Positions 17,164 through 25,546 of a DNA stretch of 64,000 nt are shown piece after piece. The stretch lies in NCBI RefSeq assembly GCF_024585165.1, contig NZ_CP029008.1, positions 4,464,001 through 4,528,000 on the forward strand. The letters are read 5' to 3'. This DNA comes from Bradyrhizobium sp. WBOS07 (GTDB lineage Bacteria > Pseudomonadota > Alphaproteobacteria > Rhizobiales > Xanthobacteraceae). Position 1 is the first letter of the stretch. Each line of letters opens with the position of its first letter. Under the pieces are notes generated by a model. That model made no database searches. It had not been told where the DNA came from and worked only from the letters and a program-made list of their open reading frames with translations. The position numbers and the translations under genes were made by a program.

Positions 17164-18759
17164 TCACTCCATCCCGATCGTCGTCAGATCCTGAAACCAG
17201 TGCTGGGCCTGCACGAACTGCTTCACCTTCGGCGACAGCGCGTGCGGGTTGGTGTCGTGGACGACCCAGACCAGCGTGGCATCGTCGACGATCAGGGCGT
17301 GCGCCTGCGCCAGCAGCTCGTCCTGCTTGGTGGAATCGAACGTCTGCTTGGCCTCGTCGATCAGCGCGTCGACCTTGGGGTTCTTGTAGCCGCCCCAGTT
17401 GACGCCCACGGGCGCGATCTGCCCCGAATGGAAGAAGCGGACAATGGCGTAGAGCGGGTCCGAGGTGACGTAGGCGATGTTGTTGGCGGTGATGCCGGCA
17501 TTCATCTCGTCGGCCGCGCCCTTGCGCCAATGCGTGTAGAGCGTCTCGAGCTCGACGACCTTGAAATCGATCTCGATGCCGATCTCCTTGAAGCTCTGCT
17601 GCAGGAATTCGTTCATCGGCAGCGACAGCATCTGGCCGGTGCCGCCCTGCGCGATGATGAAGGTGGCCTTCAGCGGCTTGGTCTTGGAGTAGCCGGCTTC
17701 CTCGACCAGCTTCTTCGCCGCGGCGAGATCGTATTTCAGCTCGAAGGCCGGCTTGCCGAACCACGGGCTGGACGGATCGACCTGGCCTTTGGCGGGTTTT
17801 GCGAGGCCGTTCATCAGCCCGACCACCCCATCGCGATCGATCGCGAGGTTCAGCGCCTTGCGCAGGCGGATGTCGGTCCAGGGCGAGCCCGGCAGCACCG
17901 ACAGGTGATAGTTCCAGACATGCGGCGTGACGTTGTCGACGAGCTTCATGCCGGCGGCCTTGAGTTGCGGCACCGCGTCCGGTGCCGGCGTCTCGATCAG
18001 ATCGACCTGGCCCGCCAGCAGCGCATTGGTGCGCGTCAGCGCCTCCGGCATCGGCACCAGCACGATCTTGTCGGCCTTCGGGATGCGCTTCTTGTTCCAG
18101 TAGTCGGGGTTCTTGCTGAGTTCTGCGAGCTCTCGCGGCACCAGCTTCGTCAATTTGAACGGGCCGGTGCCGGAAGGCTGGCTGGCGAACTTGTCCCAAT
18201 CCTTGCCGAGCTTGTCGTATTGCGCGGGGCTCGACACCAGGAACCACAGCATCTGATAGGGAAAGAAGGAATCGACCGTCTTGGTGGTGATCTCCACCGT
18301 GAAGTCGTCGATCTTGGCATAGCTCGCGACCGAGGGCAGGCGGGTCTTCACCTGCGCGCTCTGCCGCTTGTCGAATTGCGGCGCCTTGTCGTTGAGCACC
18401 TTGTCCAGATTCCAGATCACCGCATCGGCATTGAACTCGCTGCCGTCGTGAAACTTGACGCCCTTGCGAAGCGTAAAGCGCCATTTGGTCTTGTCGGCGT
18501 CATCCACCTTCCACTCGGTCGCGAGCCCCGGCACCAGCTTGCCGGGTCGATCGGCGACGTCCATCTCCCAGGCCACCAGCGGGTCGTAGATCGTGTAGGC
18601 CGTGAACTGGTAGGCGCCGGCGCCGCGATCGGGTTGACCCGTGGTCAGCGGGATGTCCGCCATCGAGATGCCGTAGCGCAGCACGGTTTCGGCGCGCGCC
18701 GAGATTGCGGACAACGCCAGCGCAAGCACGGCGAGACAAATCGACAGACGAAGACGCAT
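17164..18759 (-). CDS. ABC transporter periplasmic substrate-binding protein (family 5, peptide type)
   Basis: A 531-residue SBP_bac_5 protein that would capture peptides or similar ligands in the periplasm. I start at ATG 18759: MRLRLSICLAVLALALSAIS, then ARAE, a clear signal peptide with an Ala-x-Ala cleavage site. A longer frame to 18924 would place polar residues before it. Family blocks follow: LVPGLATEWKVDD, FTLRKGVKFHDGSEFNADAV, GTGPFKLTKLVPRE, DIRLRKALNLAIDRDGVV. It is divergent from a close paralogue at 18959 that shares most of these blocks, and it has no permease of its own nearby. It may therefore deliver ligand to the transporter encoded at 20816-26520 (inference). Confidence 0.88.
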   Translation of the reverse strand: MRLRLSICLAVLALALSAISARAETVLRYGISMADIPLTTGQPDRGAGAYQFTAYTIYDPLVAWEMDVADRPGKLVPGLATEWKVDDADKTKWRFTLRKGVKFHDGSEFNADAVIWNLDKVLNDKAPQFDKRQSAQVKTRLPSVASYAKIDDFTVEITTKTVDSFFPYQMLWFLVSSPAQYDKLGKDWDKFASQPSGTGPFKLTKLVPRELAELSKNPDYWNKKRIPKADKIVLVPMPEALTRTNALLAGQVDLIETPAPDAVPQLKAAGMKLVDNVTPHVWNYHLSVLPGSPWTDIRLRKALNLAIDRDGVVGLMNGLAKPAKGQVDPSSPWFGKPAFELKYDLAAAKKLVEEAGYSKTKPLKATFIIAQGGTGQMLSLPMNEFLQQSFKEIGIEIDFKVVELETLYTHWRKGAADEMNAGITANNIAYVTSDPLYAIVRFFHSGQIAPVGVNWGGYKNPKVDALIDEAKQTFDSTKQDELLAQAHALIVDDATLVWVVHDTNPHALSPKVKQFVQAQHWFQDLTTIGME

Positions 18760-18958
18760 GGTCCAGAGCTCCCAGGGGATTTCGAGACCAAACCTGCAAT
18801 CTTGATGCCAGAATAGGCAGGGCGACGCGTGCACCTGCGTAATGCCTACAAGGACTTGTCGTCGCAGGGCCAAATTGCAGAATAAGTTTCTCTTTGGCAT
18901 AGCCATTGCATACGATTGCATCAAAAATAGTCATCGAAGCCGGAAAAGGATTGAGGCG

Positions 18959-20617
18959 ATGCTTACTCAGAAGAACACACGCGCGGCATTGATCGCGGTG
19001 CTCGCTCTAACGACGGCGGCCGCCTGGCCGCGCGTGGCCAGCGCGGAGACCGTGCTGCGCATCGGCATGACTGCTGCCGATATTCCGCGCACGCTGGGCC
19101 AGCCTGATCAGGGCTTTGAAGGCAATCGCTTCACCGGCCTCACCATGTACGACGCGCTCACCGGTTGGGACCTGTCTTCTGCCGACAAGGCAAGCGTGGT
19201 GATCCCCGGCCTTGCCACCGAGTGGAAGGTCGACGATGCCGACAAGACCAAGTGGATCTTCAAGCTGCGCCCCGGCGTGACCTTCCACGACGGCTCGCCG
19301 TTCAACGCGGACGCCGTGGTATGGAACGTCGAGAAGGTGCTGAAGCAGGATGCGCCGCAATTCGACGCCAGCCAGGTCGGCGTCACGGCCTCGCGCATGC
19401 CGACGCTGGCGTCGGCGAAGAAGATCGACGACATGACGGTCGAGCTCACCACCAAGGAGCCCGACAGCTTCCTGCCGATCAACCTCACCAATCTGTTCAT
19501 GGCGAGCCCGGCGAAGTGGCAGCACTTCTACGACAAGGCCGAAGGCGCCGACGCCAAGGCGAAGTCGCAAGCCGCATGGACGGCGTTTGCCAGGGACGCT
19601 GCAGGCACCGGTCCGTGGAAGATGGCGAGCTTCACGCCGCGCGAACGGCTCGAACTGGTGAAGAACGCGAGCTATTGGGACAAGGCACGCGTGCCCAAGG
19701 TCGACAAGATGGTGCTGCTGCCGATGCCGGAAGCGAACGCGCGCACCGCGGCGCTGCTCTCCGGCCAGGTCGATTGGGTCGAGGCACCGGCGCCGGACGC
19801 GATTCCCGAATTGAAGCAGCGGGGCTTCAAGCTCTACGCCAACGAGCAGCCGCATGTCTGGCCCTGGCAGTTCTCGCGCGTCGAAGGCTCGCCCTGGAAC
19901 GACATCCGCGTGCGCAAGGCCGCGAACCTCTGCATCGACCGCGAAGGCCTCAAGGACGGCCTGCTTGCCGGCCTGATGGTGCCGGCGACCGGCACCTTCG
20001 AGCCCGGCCATCCCTGGCGCGGCAAGCCGACCTTCGAGATCAAATATGACAAGGCCGCCGCCCAGAAGCTGATGCAGGAAGCGGGCTTTGGTCCGAACAA
20101 GAAGCTGACGGTCAAGACGCAGACTTCCGCGTCGGGCTCGGGACAGATGCAGCCGCTGGCGATGAACGAATATCTGCAGCAGGCGCTGGCCGAATGCTAT
20201 TTCGACGTCAAGCTCGACGTCATCGAGTGGAATACGCTGTTCACCAACTGGCGCCGCGGCGCCAAGGATCCCAGCGCCAACGGCTCGAACGCCACCAACG
20301 TTACCTATGCCGCGATGGATCCGTTCTTCGCGCTGGTGCGCTTCCTGCAATCGGGCATGGCGCCGCCGGTCTCGAACAATTGGGGCTTCATCAACAACCC
20401 CAAGTTCGACGAGCTGGTGAAGAAGGCGCGTCAGACCTTCGACCCCGCCGCGCGCGACGCCGCGCTCGCCGAGCTGCACGCGGCCTCCGTCGACGATGCC
20501 GCCTTCCTCTACGTCGCCCACGACGTCGGCCCGCGCGCCATGAGCCCGAAGGTGACAGGCGTCGTGCAGCCGAAGAGCTGGTTCATCGACTTCTCGCCGG
20601 TGTCGATCAAGCAGTGA
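18959..20617 (+). CDS. ABC transporter periplasmic substrate-binding protein (family 5, peptide type)
   Basis: A 552-residue paralogue of the preceding divergent gene. ATG 18959 gives MLTQKNTRAALIAVLALTTA and a signal peptide ending around VASA-ET; AAGGA lies upstream. Shared blocks include LGQPDQGF, VIPGLATEWKVDDADKTKW, FHDGSPFNADAVVWN, APAPDAIPELK and NDIRVRKAANLCIDREGL. Compared with its neighbour it has an extra insertion (EGADAKAKSQAAWTAFARD) before the GTGPWKMASF block. It heads the operon that contains the two permeases, two ATPases and an amidase, so it is the primary binding protein. A long inverted repeat directly after its stop may protect this part of the transcript or reduce read-through, a common way to make more binding protein than permease. 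Confidence 0.9.
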   Translation: MLTQKNTRAALIAVLALTTAAAWPRVASAETVLRIGMTAADIPRTLGQPDQGFEGNRFTGLTMYDALTGWDLSSADKASVVIPGLATEWKVDDADKTKWIFKLRPGVTFHDGSPFNADAVVWNVEKVLKQDAPQFDASQVGVTASRMPTLASAKKIDDMTVELTTKEPDSFLPINLTNLFMASPAKWQHFYDKAEGADAKAKSQAAWTAFARDAAGTGPWKMASFTPRERLELVKNASYWDKARVPKVDKMVLLPMPEANARTAALLSGQVDWVEAPAPDAIPELKQRGFKLYANEQPHVWPWQFSRVEGSPWNDIRVRKAANLCIDREGLKDGLLAGLMVPATGTFEPGHPWRGKPTFEIKYDKAAAQKLMQEAGFGPNKKLTVKTQTSASGSGQMQPLAMNEYLQQALAECYFDVKLDVIEWNTLFTNWRRGAKDPSANGSNATNVTYAAMDPFFALVRFLQSGMAPPVSNNWGFINNPKFDELVKKARQTFDPAARDAALAELHAASVDDAAFLYVAHDVGPRAMSPKVTGVVQPKSWFIDFSPVSIKQ

Positions 20618-20640
20618 GGCGCTAGCGGCGCACTCGGTGC

Positions 20641-20800
20641 ACCCTCTCCCCTTGTGGGAGAGGGTGGCTTCGCGAAGCGAAGCCGGGTGAGGGGTATCTC
20701 TCCGCGGAGAGACTCTCGCTCGTTTGAGATGACTGCAGCCGCGGATCGATACCCCTCATCCGGCGCTTCGCGCCACCTTCTCCCACAAGGGGAGAAGGGA
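20641..20800. repeat. Interspersed inverted repeat, family E, inside the ABC operon
   Basis: CCCTCTCCCCTTGTGGGAGA...GGTGGCTTCG is mirrored about 100 bases later by CGCCACCTTCTCCCACAAGG...GGAGAAGG, with GGTGAGGGGTATC and GATACCCCTCATCC forming inner arms. It fills the space between the substrate-binding protein gene and the first permease. A related element is at 21798-21930. Confidence 0.8.
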
Positions 20801-20815
20801 AAAAAGAAACCCGCC

Positions 20816-21769
20816 GTGCTCGCCTATATCGCCCGACGCATCGTCTATGTCGTCCCGATCGTCATCAGCGTCGCGCTGGTGTGCTTCCTGCTCGTGCACA
20901 TCACGCCGGGCGATCCGCTCGTTGCCGTGCTGCCGGCCGATGCCTCGCAGGAGCTCGCCGCGCAGCTGCGCACCGCCTATGGCTTTGACCGCCCGTTGCC
21001 GGTGCAGTTCGGGCTTTGGCTGCTTCGTGCCCTGCATGGCGATCTCGGCAATTCCATCGCGACGGGACGCCCCGTGCTCGCCGAGGTCATGCGCGCGGTC
21101 GGCAACACCGTCACGCTGGCGATCGCGGCCGCCATCATCGGCTTCACCATGGGCATCCTGCTCGGCTTGATCGCCGGCTATTTCCGCGAGACCTGGATCG
21201 ACAAGGTCGCGACCTCCTTCGCCATCGCCGGCGTCTCGGTGCCGCATTACTGGCTCGGCATGCTGCTCGTCATCATCTTCTCGGTGCAGCTGAACTGGCT
21301 GCCCGCGGTCGGCGCCGGCCCCAGCGGCTCCAATTCCTGGGCCTGGGACTGGGCGCATCTGAAATATCTGGTGCTGCCGGCGATCACGACGTCGGTGATT
21401 CCCATGGGTATCGTCACCCGCACCGTGCGCGCGCTCACCGGCGACATCCTGAGCCAGGATTTCGTCGAGGCCCTGCGTGCCAAGGGCTTGCGCGAAACCG
21501 GCGTGTTCCGCCACGTCATCAAGAACGCCGCACCGACCGCGCTGGCGGTCATGGGGCTCCAGCTCGGCTACATGCTCGGCGGCTCGATCCTGATCGAGAC
21601 CGTGTTCTCCTGGCCGGGCTCGGGCTTCCTGCTGAATTCCGCGATCTTCCAGCGCGACCTGCCGCTGCTGCAGGGCACGATCCTGATCCTGGCGCTGTTC
21701 TTCGTCTTCCTCAATCTCCTGGTCGATATCGCCCAAGCCGCGATCGACCCGCGCATCAAGCGGGGCTGA
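20816..21769 (+). CDS. Peptide ABC transporter permease, DppB/OppB type
   Basis: An inner-membrane permease of 317 residues using GTG 20816 (VLAYIARRIVYVVPIVISV). The open frame extends upstream only through the repeat, which is not plausible coding sequence. It shows the DppB N-terminal LVHITPGDPLVAVLP segment, about six membrane helices, and the cytoplasmic EAA loop (DFVEALRAKGLRETGVFRHVIKNA), which contacts the ATPases. The C-terminal ETVFSWPGSGFLLNSAIFQRD is typical of the DppB side of the heterodimer. It is the partner of the DppC-type protein encoded at 21980. A second inverted repeat separates the two permease genes. Confidence 0.9.
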   Translation: MLAYIARRIVYVVPIVISVALVCFLLVHITPGDPLVAVLPADASQELAAQLRTAYGFDRPLPVQFGLWLLRALHGDLGNSIATGRPVLAEVMRAVGNTVTLAIAAAIIGFTMGILLGLIAGYFRETWIDKVATSFAIAGVSVPHYWLGMLLVIIFSVQLNWLPAVGAGPSGSNSWAWDWAHLKYLVLPAITTSVIPMGIVTRTVRALTGDILSQDFVEALRAKGLRETGVFRHVIKNAAPTALAVMGLQLGYMLGGSILIETVFSWPGSGFLLNSAIFQRDLPLLQGTILILALFFVFLNLLVDIAQAAIDPRIKRG

Positions 21770-21797
21770 CGGGATGAACCTGGCCGACGCCACGCAA

Positions 21798-21930
21798 ATG
21801 GTGCGCTCCCTCCCCCGCGAGCGGGGGAGGGTTGGGGAGAGGGTGTCTCCGCAATCGAGAACCCCCAAGAGGAGAAAGCCCTCACCCGGCGCGTTGCGCC
21901 GACCTCTCCCGCAAGCGGGAGAGGTGCACC
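21798..21930. repeat. Interspersed inverted repeat, family E, between permease genes
   Basis: CCTCCCCCGCGAGCGGGGGA...GGGTTGGGGAGAGGGTG pairs with CCCTCACCCGGCGCGTTGCG...CCTCTCCCGCAAGCGGGAGAGG. Each arm also contains its own smaller hairpin (CCCCCGCGAGCGGGGG and CTCTCCCGCAAGCGGGAGAG). Confidence 0.78.
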
Positions 21931-21979
21931 GCCTTCCGGGCTTCCACCGACCACATCCATACGCAACGGGAGCCAGCCG

Positions 21980-22882
21980 ATGAGCGAGCTTCCCCTCTCC
22001 GCCACCGCCGACGCCGCGCTCCAGGCTGCGCCCGCGACCAAGGCACGCGGCTATTGGGCGACCGTCGGCCGCCGCATCCGGCGCGACAAGGTCAGCATGG
22101 CCTGCGCGCTGGTGCTGCTGCTGATCTTCCTCTCGGCGATCCTCGCGCCCTGGCTCGGCCTCGAAGATCCCTACAAGGGCTCGATGATCCGCCGCCTCCG
22201 TCACATCGGCACGCCTGGTTATCCGCTCGGCACCGACGAGCTCGGCCGCGACATGCTGGCGCGGCTGGTCTATGGCGGCCGGCTGTCGCTGGTGATCGGC
22301 ATCCTGCCGGTGATCCTCGCCTTCGGCATTGGCACCTCGCTCGGCCTCATTGCCGGTTATGTCGGCGGCAAGCTCAACACCGCGATCATGCGCACGGTCG
22401 ACGTGTTCTATGCATTCCCCTCCGTGCTGCTGGCGATCGCGATCTCCGGCGCACTGGGCGCCGGCATCCTCAACTCGATCGTGTCGCTCACCGTCGTGTT
22501 CGTGCCGCAGATCACCCGCGTCGCCGAGAGTGTCACCACGGGCGTACGCAACATGGATTTCGTCGAGGCCGCGCGCGCCTCCGGCGCGGGGCCCTTCACC
22601 ATCATGCGCGTGCACATCCTCGGCAACGTGCTCGGCGCGATCTTCGTCTATGCCACCAGCCTGATCTCGGTCTCGATGATTCTCGCCGCCGGTCTCTCCT
22701 TCCTCGGCCTCGGCACCAAGCCGCCGGAGCCGGAATGGGGCCTGATGCTCAATACCCTGCGCACCGCGATCTACGTCAATCCCTGGGTCGCAGCCCTGCC
22801 CGGCGCGATGATCTTCGCGGTCTCGATCTGCTTCAATCTGCTCTCGGACGGCCTGCGCAGCGCCATGGACATCAGGAACTAG
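21980..22882 (+). CDS. Peptide ABC transporter permease, DppC/OppC type
   Basis: A 300-residue inner-membrane protein starting at ATG 21980. It has the DppC layout: a cytoplasmic N-terminus of about 40 residues, a first helix (MACALVLLLIFLSAILAPWL), then the HIGTPGYPLGTDELGRDMLARL motif diagnostic of DppC permeases, four to five more helices, and the EAA loop MDFVEAARASGAGPFTIMRVHI. The end, SFLGLGTKPPEPEWGLML and LSDGLRSAMDIRN, is also diagnostic. The stop is two bases from the ATG of the following ATPase gene, so translation is probably coupled. Confidence 0.92.
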   Translation: MSELPLSATADAALQAAPATKARGYWATVGRRIRRDKVSMACALVLLLIFLSAILAPWLGLEDPYKGSMIRRLRHIGTPGYPLGTDELGRDMLARLVYGGRLSLVIGILPVILAFGIGTSLGLIAGYVGGKLNTAIMRTVDVFYAFPSVLLAIAISGALGAGILNSIVSLTVVFVPQITRVAESVTTGVRNMDFVEAARASGAGPFTIMRVHILGNVLGAIFVYATSLISVSMILAAGLSFLGLGTKPPEPEWGLMLNTLRTAIYVNPWVAALPGAMIFAVSICFNLLSDGLRSAMDIRN

Positions 22883-22884
22883 CC

Positions 22885-23940
22885 ATGAGCGAGACCAACA
22901 TTGCCATGCTCGAGCCGGTCGAGGACGTCGGCGGCGTCGCGCAGCCGCTGCTGCAGGTCAACGGCCTGACCAAGCACTTCCCGGTGCGGGGCGGGCTGTT
23001 CGCTGCCAGGCGCACCGTGCGTGCCGTCGACAACGTCTCCTTTGCCGTTGCCAAGGGGGAGACCGTCGGCATCGTCGGTGAATCCGGCTGCGGCAAGTCC
23101 ACCACCGCGCGGCTCTTGATGCATCTGATGCCGCGCGATACCGGCGACATCGTCTATGACGGCATGACCGTGGGACAATCGCTGAGCCTGCGCGAGCTGC
23201 GCCGCGGCATGCAGATGGTGTTCCAGGATTCCTACGCCTCGCTCAACCCGCGACTCACGATCGAGGAGTCGATCGCCTTCGGCCCCAAGGTGCACGGCAT
23301 GGCCGATGGCGCGGCGCGCACCCTCGCGCGCGAGCTGCTCGGCAAGGTCGGACTGCGCTCCGAGACCTTCGCCAATCGCTACCCGCACGAGATTTCCGGC
23401 GGCCAGCGCCAGCGGGTCAACATCGCGCGTGCCCTGGCGCTGTCGCCGCGGCTGGTGATCCTGGATGAAGCCGTCTCCGCGCTCGACAAATCCGTCGAGG
23501 CGCAGGTGCTCAATCTGCTTGTCGACCTCAAGCGCGAATTCGGCCTGACTTATCTCTTCATCAGCCACGACCTCAACGTCGTCCGTTACATCTCGGATCG
23601 CGTCCTGGTGATGTATCTCGGCGAGGTGGTCGAGCTCGGCCCGGTCGACCAGGTCTGGGATCGTCCGGCGCATCCCTACACCCGCGCATTGCTGGCCGCG
23701 ATGCCGTCCTCAGACCCCGACAGGCGCACCGAGACGCCGCCGATCACGGGTGATCCGCCGAACCCGATCGACCCCCCCCCGGGCTGCCGCTTCCACACCC
23801 GTTGTCCGTTTGCGGAGCCGCTCTGCGCAAATGCGACACCAAAGCTGACAGCGCTGGATAAGATGGGCCACGAGGCCGCGTGTTATATGGCGATTCCTGG
23901 TTCTGGCCATAGCCGCGCGCCCAGGGAGATGATCGCATGA
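22885..23940 (+). CDS. Peptide ABC transporter ATP-binding protein, DppF/OppF type
   Basis: A 351-residue ATPase beginning at ATG 22885, two bases after the permease stop. It has Walker A GESGCGKST, the signature EISGGQRQRVNIARAL, Walker B LVILDEAVSALD and the switch His in LFISHDLNVVRYI. The oligopeptide/dipeptide C-terminal extension follows (HPYTRALLAAMPSSDP; CRFHTRCPFAEPLCANATP), with the four-cysteine motif of DppD/DppF proteins. The N-terminal KHFPVRGGLFAARRTVRAVDNVSF block points to the DppF half. The partner DppD-type ATPase is encoded at 25543, and the two ATPase genes are unusually separated by the small protein and amidase genes. Its stop overlaps the next start by four bases (ATGA). 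Confidence 0.92.
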   Translation: MSETNIAMLEPVEDVGGVAQPLLQVNGLTKHFPVRGGLFAARRTVRAVDNVSFAVAKGETVGIVGESGCGKSTTARLLMHLMPRDTGDIVYDGMTVGQSLSLRELRRGMQMVFQDSYASLNPRLTIEESIAFGPKVHGMADGAARTLARELLGKVGLRSETFANRYPHEISGGQRQRVNIARALALSPRLVILDEAVSALDKSVEAQVLNLLVDLKREFGLTYLFISHDLNVVRYISDRVLVMYLGEVVELGPVDQVWDRPAHPYTRALLAAMPSSDPDRRTETPPITGDPPNPIDPPPGCRFHTRCPFAEPLCANATPKLTALDKMGHEAACYMAIPGSGHSRAPREMIA

Positions 23941-24134
23941 CGAGACCGACACCGAAAGAGATCAAGCCCATCGCGCAAATCGCCGGCGTGCCCGTGGATG
24001 ACGAGATCGCAACCCGCATCTCCAACTCCATCGGACCTGCCTTCGAAGGCTTCGCGACCATCGCGGGTACGCTGCCGTTCGATCTCGAGCCCGCGCTCTA
24101 TCCGATCGTGCAGACGCAGAAGGTGTCGAAATGA
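23937..24134 (+). CDS. Small AtzG/GatC-like protein (DUF4089-like), probable amidase subunit
   Basis: A 65-residue protein with ATGA overlaps at both ends: 23937-23940 with the ATPase and 24131-24134 with the amidase. Such spacing, in frame with a normal start, makes it very likely to be translated. The sequence IKPIAQIAGVPVDDEIATRI is followed by an amphipathic helix (SIGPAFEGFATIAGTLP) and FDLEPALYPIVQ. It resembles the small AtzG-type proteins that pair with amidase AtzE: a helix, a hinge with a hydrophobic loop, and an E-P-A-containing tail. AtzG-like subunits stabilise their amidase and shape its active site, as GatC does for GatA (family knowledge). The match is by pattern only. Confidence 0.7.
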   Translation: MTRPTPKEIKPIAQIAGVPVDDEIATRISNSIGPAFEGFATIAGTLPFDLEPALYPIVQTQKVSK

Positions 24135-25546
24135 GCCTTGAGCCCGCACTGATGACGCTCACCGAGGTCGCGCGTGCGATCGCGATGAAGCAGCTGTCCT
24201 CGCATGAGGCGACGCGCGCGTTGCTCAACCGCATCGCGCAATGGCAACCGCATCTCAACGCCTTCATGTTGATTGAGGCAGAATCCGCGCTGAAGGCGGC
24301 CGATGCCGCCGATGCCGAGCTCGCCGCGGGCAAGGTCCGCGGTCCGCTGCACGGCGTGCCGCTCGCGCACAAGGACATGTACTATGACGCCGGCCATGTC
24401 GCGACCTGCGGCTCGCTGATCCGCCGCGACTTCGTGCCATCAGTGACCTCCACCGCCTTGCAACGGCTCAAGGATGCCGGCCAGGTCCGCCTCGGCACGC
24501 TGCACCTGGCCGAATTCGCCTATGGCCCGACCGGCCACAACGCCCATTATGGCCCGGTGCGCAATCCCTGGAACGTCGCCCACATCACCGGCGGCTCGTC
24601 GTCGGGCTCCGGCTCGGCGGTCGCGGCGCGGCTGACCTATGCCGCGCTCGGTTCCGACACCGGCGGCTCGATCCGGATGCCCGCGCATTTCTGTGGCGTG
24701 ACGGGGCTGAAGACCACGGTCGGCCGGGTCAGCCGCGCCGGCGCTATGCCGCTGTCGCAATCGCTCGACACGGTCGGTCCGCTGGCCCGCACCGCCGAAG
24801 ATTGCGCGCTGTTGCTGGCACTGATGGCCGGCCCCGATCCCGCCGACTCGACATGCAGCCAAGAGCCGTTGTCGGATTACGTCGCCGCCACCAAGGGCTC
24901 GCTAAAAGGCCTCAAGATCGGCGTGCCCGCCTCGTTCTACGTCGACGATCTCGACGCCGAGGTCGCGCGCGTGCTGGACGAGACCATCGCGGTGCTCAAG
25001 CGCGAGGGGGCCGAGATCGTCAAGGTCGAGCTGCCGGATCAGCGGCAATTGTCCTCGGCGAGCCAGCTCGTGCTCGCCGCGGAAGCTGCCGCCTTCCACA
25101 AACGCTGGATGATCGAGCGCCCGCAGGATTATGGCCCGCAGGTGCTGATGCGGCTTCAGAACGGCCTCGCCGTTCCCGCCATCACCTACCTGGAGGCGAT
25201 GCGCTGGCGTGGGCCGGCACTGGCTGCGCATAACGCGGCGACCGCCGGGGTCGACGCGGTGATCGCGCCGGCTTCGCCGGTGCCGGCGCCGACGATCGAG
25301 GAGAGCGATGTCGGCGGCGGCCCGAACGCGCCGGCGCTGCTGCAACGGCTGACGCTGTTCACCCGCCCGGTGAACTTCCTCGGCCTGCCGTCGCTCACGG
25401 TGCCCTCCGGCTTCACCAGGAGCGGCCTGCCGGTCGGCATGCAGCTGATCGGCCGCTCCTTCCACGAGGCGACCCTGCTCACCATCGGCGCCGCCTTCCA
25501 GCGCGTCACCGATTATCATGATCGATTGCCGAAACTGCCGTCATGA
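24131..25546 (+). CDS. Amidase-signature family amidohydrolase (AtzE/GatA-like)
   Basis: A 471-residue amidase-signature enzyme that hydrolyses a C-N amide bond. The Ser-cisSer-Lys triad is visible: Lys in GVPLAHKDMYYDAG, the cis-Ser in ITGGSSSGSGSAVAA, and the nucleophile in GSDTGGSIRMPAHFCGVTGLK. Length suits the family. Its gene overlaps the small AtzG-like gene upstream and the second transporter ATPase gene downstream (each ATGA), so it is an integral part of the transporter operon. The substrate is therefore probably the ligand brought in by this transporter, such as a peptide-like or carboxamide compound. True GatA is unlikely, because gatCAB genes normally cluster together and no gatB is here. 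Confidence 0.88.
   Translation: MSLEPALMTLTEVARAIAMKQLSSHEATRALLNRIAQWQPHLNAFMLIEAESALKAADAADAELAAGKVRGPLHGVPLAHKDMYYDAGHVATCGSLIRRDFVPSVTSTALQRLKDAGQVRLGTLHLAEFAYGPTGHNAHYGPVRNPWNVAHITGGSSSGSGSAVAARLTYAALGSDTGGSIRMPAHFCGVTGLKTTVGRVSRAGAMPLSQSLDTVGPLARTAEDCALLLALMAGPDPADSTCSQEPLSDYVAATKGSLKGLKIGVPASFYVDDLDAEVARVLDETIAVLKREGAEIVKVELPDQRQLSSASQLVLAAEAAAFHKRWMIERPQDYGPQVLMRLQNGLAVPAITYLEAMRWRGPALAAHNAATAGVDAVIAPASPVPAPTIEESDVGGGPNAPALLQRLTLFTRPVNFLGLPSLTVPSGFTRSGLPVGMQLIGRSFHEATLLTIGAAFQRVTDYHDRLPKLPS

Noticed and set aside
20641..20800. CRISPR-like array
   Set aside because: There are only two arms in inverted, not direct, orientation and no regular spacers. No CRISPR array is visible anywhere in the window.
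24131..25546. GatA subunit of Glu-tRNA(Gln) amidotransferase
   Set aside because: It is embedded in a transporter operon, with no gatB, and its small partner resembles AtzG more than GatC.
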